This document shows, piece by piece, positions 40,695-64,000 of a DNA stretch of 64,000 nucleotides. Source of the DNA: Cristatella mucedo (lineage: Eukaryota; Bryozoa; Phylactolaemata; Cristatellidae); assembly GCA_009760855.2 (NCBI GenBank), contig WPIO01000037.1:2175001-2239000 (forward strand), read 5' to 3'. The position numbers and the translations under genes were made by a program. Every line of letters starts with the position of its first letter. Positions within the stretch are counted from its first letter, which is position 1. Below the pieces are notes generated by a model that worked only from the letters and a program-made list of their open reading frames with translations, made no database searches and was not told the DNA's origin.

Positions 40695-42576
40695 AGACCA
40701 TTACATCACAGAGTCCGTCCCTAAGATGGCACCATCCCCTCTCGAATCTTTCCATGTGGCACCTCAATGCCTACATTCAAGGAGGTCACTAGTGACCTCA
40801 TCCTGAAGTTAATACCCCTATCAAATAAGACAACTAGTCCTCTTGACCATATCTCCACTGTCCTGCTTCTACGATGAATTGATCTGCTGCTGCCATGCTA
40901 ACTTTATAAATGCGTCATTAACCTCAGGTCATGTCCCAGCACCTCTCAAAAAGTCTGTAGTCAGGCCACTACTCAAGAAAGAAACACTAGACCAAGAGAA
41001 CTTGAGCAACTTCCGCCCAGTCTCCATTCTACCGTTCCTATCAAAGACACTGGAACAAGTCATGGCAGATCAGCTGAACTTATACATTAAAACTTCTAAC
41101 CTTGCTAGTAAGTTCTAGTCTGGTTTTAGAGCTTCCCTGCAGAGAGTCAACACTGCTTCGGGTCTATAACGACCTACTTACGAATTCAGACGTAAGTAGA
41201 CTTTCTCTGCTTGTTTTGCTCAATCTTTCGGCAGCTTTTGATATTATCGATCACCAAGTCCTTCGTGAGCACTTCTCATCTCGCCTGGGCATCACTGGCA
41301 CTGCTCTGAAACGGTTCAGGTCCTATCTCAGTGAAAGACTCCAGAGTACTGATATGAATGGACAAAGATCATCCGAGGAACCTCTGAAATGTGGGGTACT
41401 TCAGGGCTCTGTGCTTGGTCCCGTTCTTTTCACAGTGTATACTCACCCTCTTGCCGATGTGACTGCCAGGCACAATCTAGGCATTCACTTCTGTGCTAAT
41501 GACACTCAGCTGCACCTTTGCTTTGATCCCTCTCAGCTCTCCAGCACGTCGAATTCTCTCAACTCCCTTGCTGCATGTATCGATGTCGTCAGCACAAGGA
41601 TGGCAGCAAACTTTCTTAAATTGAATGCAGATAGACCCAACTTATGAGTTATGGGCAAACCAAGTGTGATTCAGAAATGGGAAAGGTTAACGCTCAAAGT
41701 CGGCTATGCCACTCCCGTTTTATTTGCACGAAATCTAGATGTCATGTTCTAAGGTGACTTTTCATAAGGTGACCACATCAGCTCCACAGTCAAGTCTGCC
41801 TACTTTTTAGCTTTAGGACAACTTTATTACTTACTTTTTTCAGCTTTCTTGCTTAAATTCGGGATTGTACAGACAAGGATACCACATCCAAATTGGTCTA
41901 GGCATTTGTGACATCCCGTCTTGATTTCTGTAACTATCGGCCAGTGCAATCAGGTGCTTACAAGTTTTTGTAAAACTCTGCAGCTAGACTTGTTTGTCGT
42001 GAGCGTCGCAGTTGCCACAGCACATCATATCTCGCCGACGTACACTTGCTCCCAGTTAAGCAACGTGTCGACTTCAAGGTTTTGTCACTCACTTTTAGGT
42101 GACTTCATTCCTTGGCACCAGTCTACCTAGCAGATCTAATCCCCTACGAGGCTAAGCGTCGTAACACCCGCTTTTCGGAATCTAATCGTTTACCTATACT
42201 GCTTACAAACTTCCAATTTTTTGGGGACCGTGCCTTTAGTTCGTATGCTTCCAAAGCCTGGAACTCACTTCCGGCTTGTGTCATGACATCCATCTCCTGA
42301 CCTTACCTCATTTAAAAAGAAACTTAAAACGCATCTATTTATCGCAAAATTTGGTGGATCCCTGGGATTTCACATTAGTGCGGGCATGCGAACTGACACT
42401 GTGCATGTTGCCACTAGCCATATGTGCATGCTGTCCCTGTGTATGGCACCCCTAACCATGCTATTCTTGTTGTTTATTGATCACGCTACCACTTAACCAT
42501 TCGATCGTGCTTCCTTTGCAGCAAACGTAAAGCGAATAGAAAGAGATTGAGTTATCTGAGGGAGATTTATTAAGTG

Positions 42577-42608
<32 letters not shown>
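40695..42608 (+). pseudogene. LINE-A copy, 5' truncated
   Basis: Starts before the RT, with PVSILPFLSKTLEQVMADQL near 41020-41075, [39 protein letters not shown] and a decayed CANDTQLHLCF in place of YADD. Later frames are shredded. The 3' UTR, decayed stem-loop and a long (ATT)n tail are present. More degraded than the copy at 28697. Confidence 0.88.
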
Positions 42609-42610
<2 letters not shown>

Positions 42611-43351
42611 ATTTCTAATCCAACAGCTAGGACCTGGCTACTTTGCTAGGTTACGAGATAGTCTATGGTAAAGCCGCATGCATTGCACAAGTCTGGCTAT
42701 ACTCACTGACAATACTGCTCTAAGCCTTGTAGCAAACAAGATTTGTGCTCAACGGCCTTTGAGCCAATCAGTTGTTCTCTAGACTCTGAGCCAGGCAAGA
42801 GTTGAGCACAGTGCGTTGAGCCAAGCGGGAGTTCCACGCCCCAGGCTTTGCACCGGCCCGGCCAGTGATTCAGCGCCGCCCTGGGCGCGGTACGAGAGTT
42901 GTACTACGCCACGGCTGATGGTGGAAGTTTTTTAACCCTTCTTTGTTGTCGAATATGCTGCGCTGCGCTGTGGATACGGACGTCTTCTTATCTCACTGGA
43001 ACGGGCGCTTTTGATAGCGGCCGTGTTTGCAGCACACCAAAGGTCTGCTCGCTATCCCTCTGGCTAGGCCACAGCTGCGGGGAGGGCCGGTGGGAAATTT
43101 TTGGGGGCACTCGAGTTTTTCACACACCCGCTATTGTCGTGTCGGCTAGTGCTAACTTGGTTGCAGTCTAGGTGCAGCCCTCGTCGTAATGCTCCTGTGC
43201 TCGCAGGCAAACCGCTCGGTGACTGTCTGGGTGGATGCCCGTCGATTTAGGAAGGCTTCTCCTAGTCACCTTCCTGAAGGCCGCCTTCTCCTAATCGCCT
43301 TCCTGAACACGGGCGAGCCGCTGATTTGGAAGTCGCCCGTCACAGTCGTTC

Positions 43352-43508
43352 GGTGCAGGCTTGGCCCAAGAGTTAAAGTGCTCGCCTTTAACGAACGAGG
43401 TTAACGTGCTCGCATTGGGCTTCGTGGGAACACTACGGCATCTGGGAAGCGCCTGGGCAGAGATTCGCCTTTCCCTAAGGGTGCTATGCAAATGAAATAT
43501 ATTATTGT
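43352..43508 (+). mobile_element. tRNA-derived SINE copy 3
   Basis: The best preserved A-box side: 'ttggcccaagagttaaagtg' then 'ctcgcctttaacg', resembling a tRNA D-arm and anticodon stem. The tail 'agagattcgcctttccctaa' plus 'gggtgctatgcaaatg' and an AT-rich end matches the other copies. Confidence 0.55.
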
Positions 43509-43599
43509 AACCCCTCACCTGCGGGTTAGGAAAGGGATCTGGGATTGTGGAATTGCGGTATTTCGAGGCTTGTGAACCACCGCCGAGCGGCCTGCCCGG

Positions 43600-45055
43600 C
43601 AGCGGAAGTTAGCTTCCTTCAGCCCTATCCGGCCCCCGCAACGTCGCCTTGGCAACCGACGCCGACCGGCTGTTGGTGCTGATTGGCCGCCGGCCGACAA
43701 AGGAGCGTGCGTGCCCGAGCTGGTAAGCATTTCTGGCTTCTGGCAAGTCGCTGCCAGCCCGCTCGGTTCCCCGGAAACCGAAGCGCCAGCGCGCCCGAGG
43801 CGACCAATCAGGATCGGCGCTACTGGCTACAGTCGCCATCGCGCCGAGCGGTCGGGCGTCGACGGCGGTGCGTCGAGCTTTCGTATTCCAAACGTTCAGC
43901 GTTCGTCTAGACTCACGCACGTCTCATGAGCAGGGAAGCAGACTCGAGCCTCGAGGACGCGCTGCGGGTAAGACGCTGCGCCGCTAGCGCAGCGAGCGGC
44001 CGCCGCCTAGCGTAGCGCGCAGCCAACTCTCTCTCAACGGCCGGCCGGCGTTCATGGTTACGGCCGCCGGCCGGCCGGCCGGCCCGTCGGTTCGGAGCGC
44101 GGCTGCCGTGATGGTTCACGCTTGCTTCGTGGCTTGCTTGCCAAATCAAAAAGCACTCGAGTCTAAAGTAGTAAGCCTCACTTTTTTGAGAGACGAGAGT
44201 TCGACGAGGTGCGACTAGCAGCGATAGCGGCGCGCTTGGCCGGCGGCTGGAACCGGCAACGTCGAGACAACGGCACGCCCGGTGTCTACGCCAGCGGCGG
44301 GCGTTTGAATTTGTGACGACTGCAGAGGCGGCCGTTCATCACGAGCGCTGTGAGCAGGCGTCTAGTCGCTGCTTCGCCGCTCGCTATTCGGAATCGTTTG
44401 CTACGACCTTTGAGCCGGCCCCGACGGGCTCGACCTTAGGCGTTGGCGGCAGACCGGGTGCCTCACCCAGCATTAGCAGGAGGCCGCTCGCTGTACCGGG
44501 CGGTGGCGGCGGCGGCGGGGGGGGGGCGGCGGGGACTGGGGAGAATGCAACGATATTCACGTTCATTCTCGAGACGGGCATGCTTAATAGCGCACCGCCG
44601 TAGTCAGTGAGCGAGTGAGTGGTCATGCGTAACCTCGAGCAGCGAAACGCCATCCTGTCGCAGTTCAAGTCGGAGCGTACGGCAGTCGAGTCGCTCGGCT
44701 GAGCGAGCACCAGCGCCGCCGCGCTGCCTGCACCGCGCGCAGCTAGCCTCCAGCGGCCAGCTCACGTCCACTCCCCTCTGCCGCGCCGAACACCCGTGCA
44801 CCGGCGGGCGCGATCGTGGCGTGGCCAGCGGGGCCGACGGCGGAACGCGACGAGCCTCGCGGACGACGAGCCTCGGGCCATCCGGGCCCGAGATCGCTGC
44901 TTGGGTTTCGGGCTGAGCTCGAAAGCCAAGCAGCGCTGCTCGCTAGCACGACCGCACGTGGCGTTCGCACGCACGCACGCACGCGCGCGATTGAGCCGCA
45001 GGATTCTCGACGACAGGAGCGCGTTCTTTCCGTTCCCCCGTGTGTGCGTGCGCAG
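43600..45055 (+). promoter_or_regulatory. GC-rich 5' region of the rootletin gene
   Basis: CpG-rich sequence with inverted and direct CCAAT boxes (43681-43687 and 43804-43808) upstream of the first recognised rootletin exon. No TATA. It probably contains the promoter and an unrecognised first exon. A short frame at 44625-44702 (MRNLEQRNAILSQFK...) is polar and coil-like and starts at an ATG, but its candidate donors are weak, so it is offered only as a possible initiating exon. Confidence 0.35.

Positions 45056-64000
<18,945 letters not shown>

Noticed and set aside
43352-43440. A functional tRNA gene
   Set aside because: The A-box side is tRNA-like, but arms do not pair well and the sequence continues into a LINE-like tail shared by two other copies, so a SINE fits better.

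Overview
The window is eukaryotic nuclear DNA from an animal. Coding sequence is split into GT-AG exons, (GA)n/(TC)n tracts and CR1/L2-like LINE fragments are everywhere, and one gene encodes a ciliary rootlet protein, so the animal has cilia or centrosomal linkers. An invertebrate is likely, but the phylum cannot be fixed from this sequence. The longest uninterrupted reading frames are mostly microsatellite artefacts or LINE remnants. The two real genes appear only when short exons are joined by splice sites and phase.

Gene 1 (minus strand, ATG at 16500, running off the left edge) is a glycoside hydrolase family 31 alpha-glucosidase of the sucrase-isomaltase / maltase-glucoamylase / acid alpha-glucosidase group. 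Five phase-consistent exons (16500-16275, 10046-9712, 6878-6724, 5352-5178, 99-1) give 330 codons: a cytoplasmic tail, one membrane anchor, a P-type trefoil domain and the start of the GH31 domain. The catalytic core lies off-window to the left. Gene 2 (plus strand, 45056 to beyond 64000) is rootletin (CROCC, CEP250-related). Fourteen complete exons and the start of a fifteenth give about 1267 codons of coiled coil, roughly the first 60% of the protein. The genes are divergent. Products act separately: one hydrolyses alpha-glucosides at a membrane or lumen, the other builds ciliary rootlets and centrosome linkers.

Layout: 1-16.5 kb is the GH31 gene, whose introns hold LINE ends, a ~172-bp satellite that reverses orientation (about 1640-3870), a ~1-kb GA tract with a 14-bp higher-order unit, and minisatellites. 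About 16.5-43.5 kb is intergenic and full of two LINE families. LINE-A has an (ATT)n tail and a 3' stem-loop. LINE-B has an (ACATT)n tail. Elements are nested three deep at 27.4-33.8 kb. A tRNA-derived SINE that shares the LINE-A type 3' end occurs three times. About 43.5-53.8 kb is GC-rich, with the rootletin 5' region and an 8.4-kb first intron containing two candidate alternative first exons. From 53.8 kb to the end are densely spaced rootletin exons with short introns rich in pyrimidine tracts.
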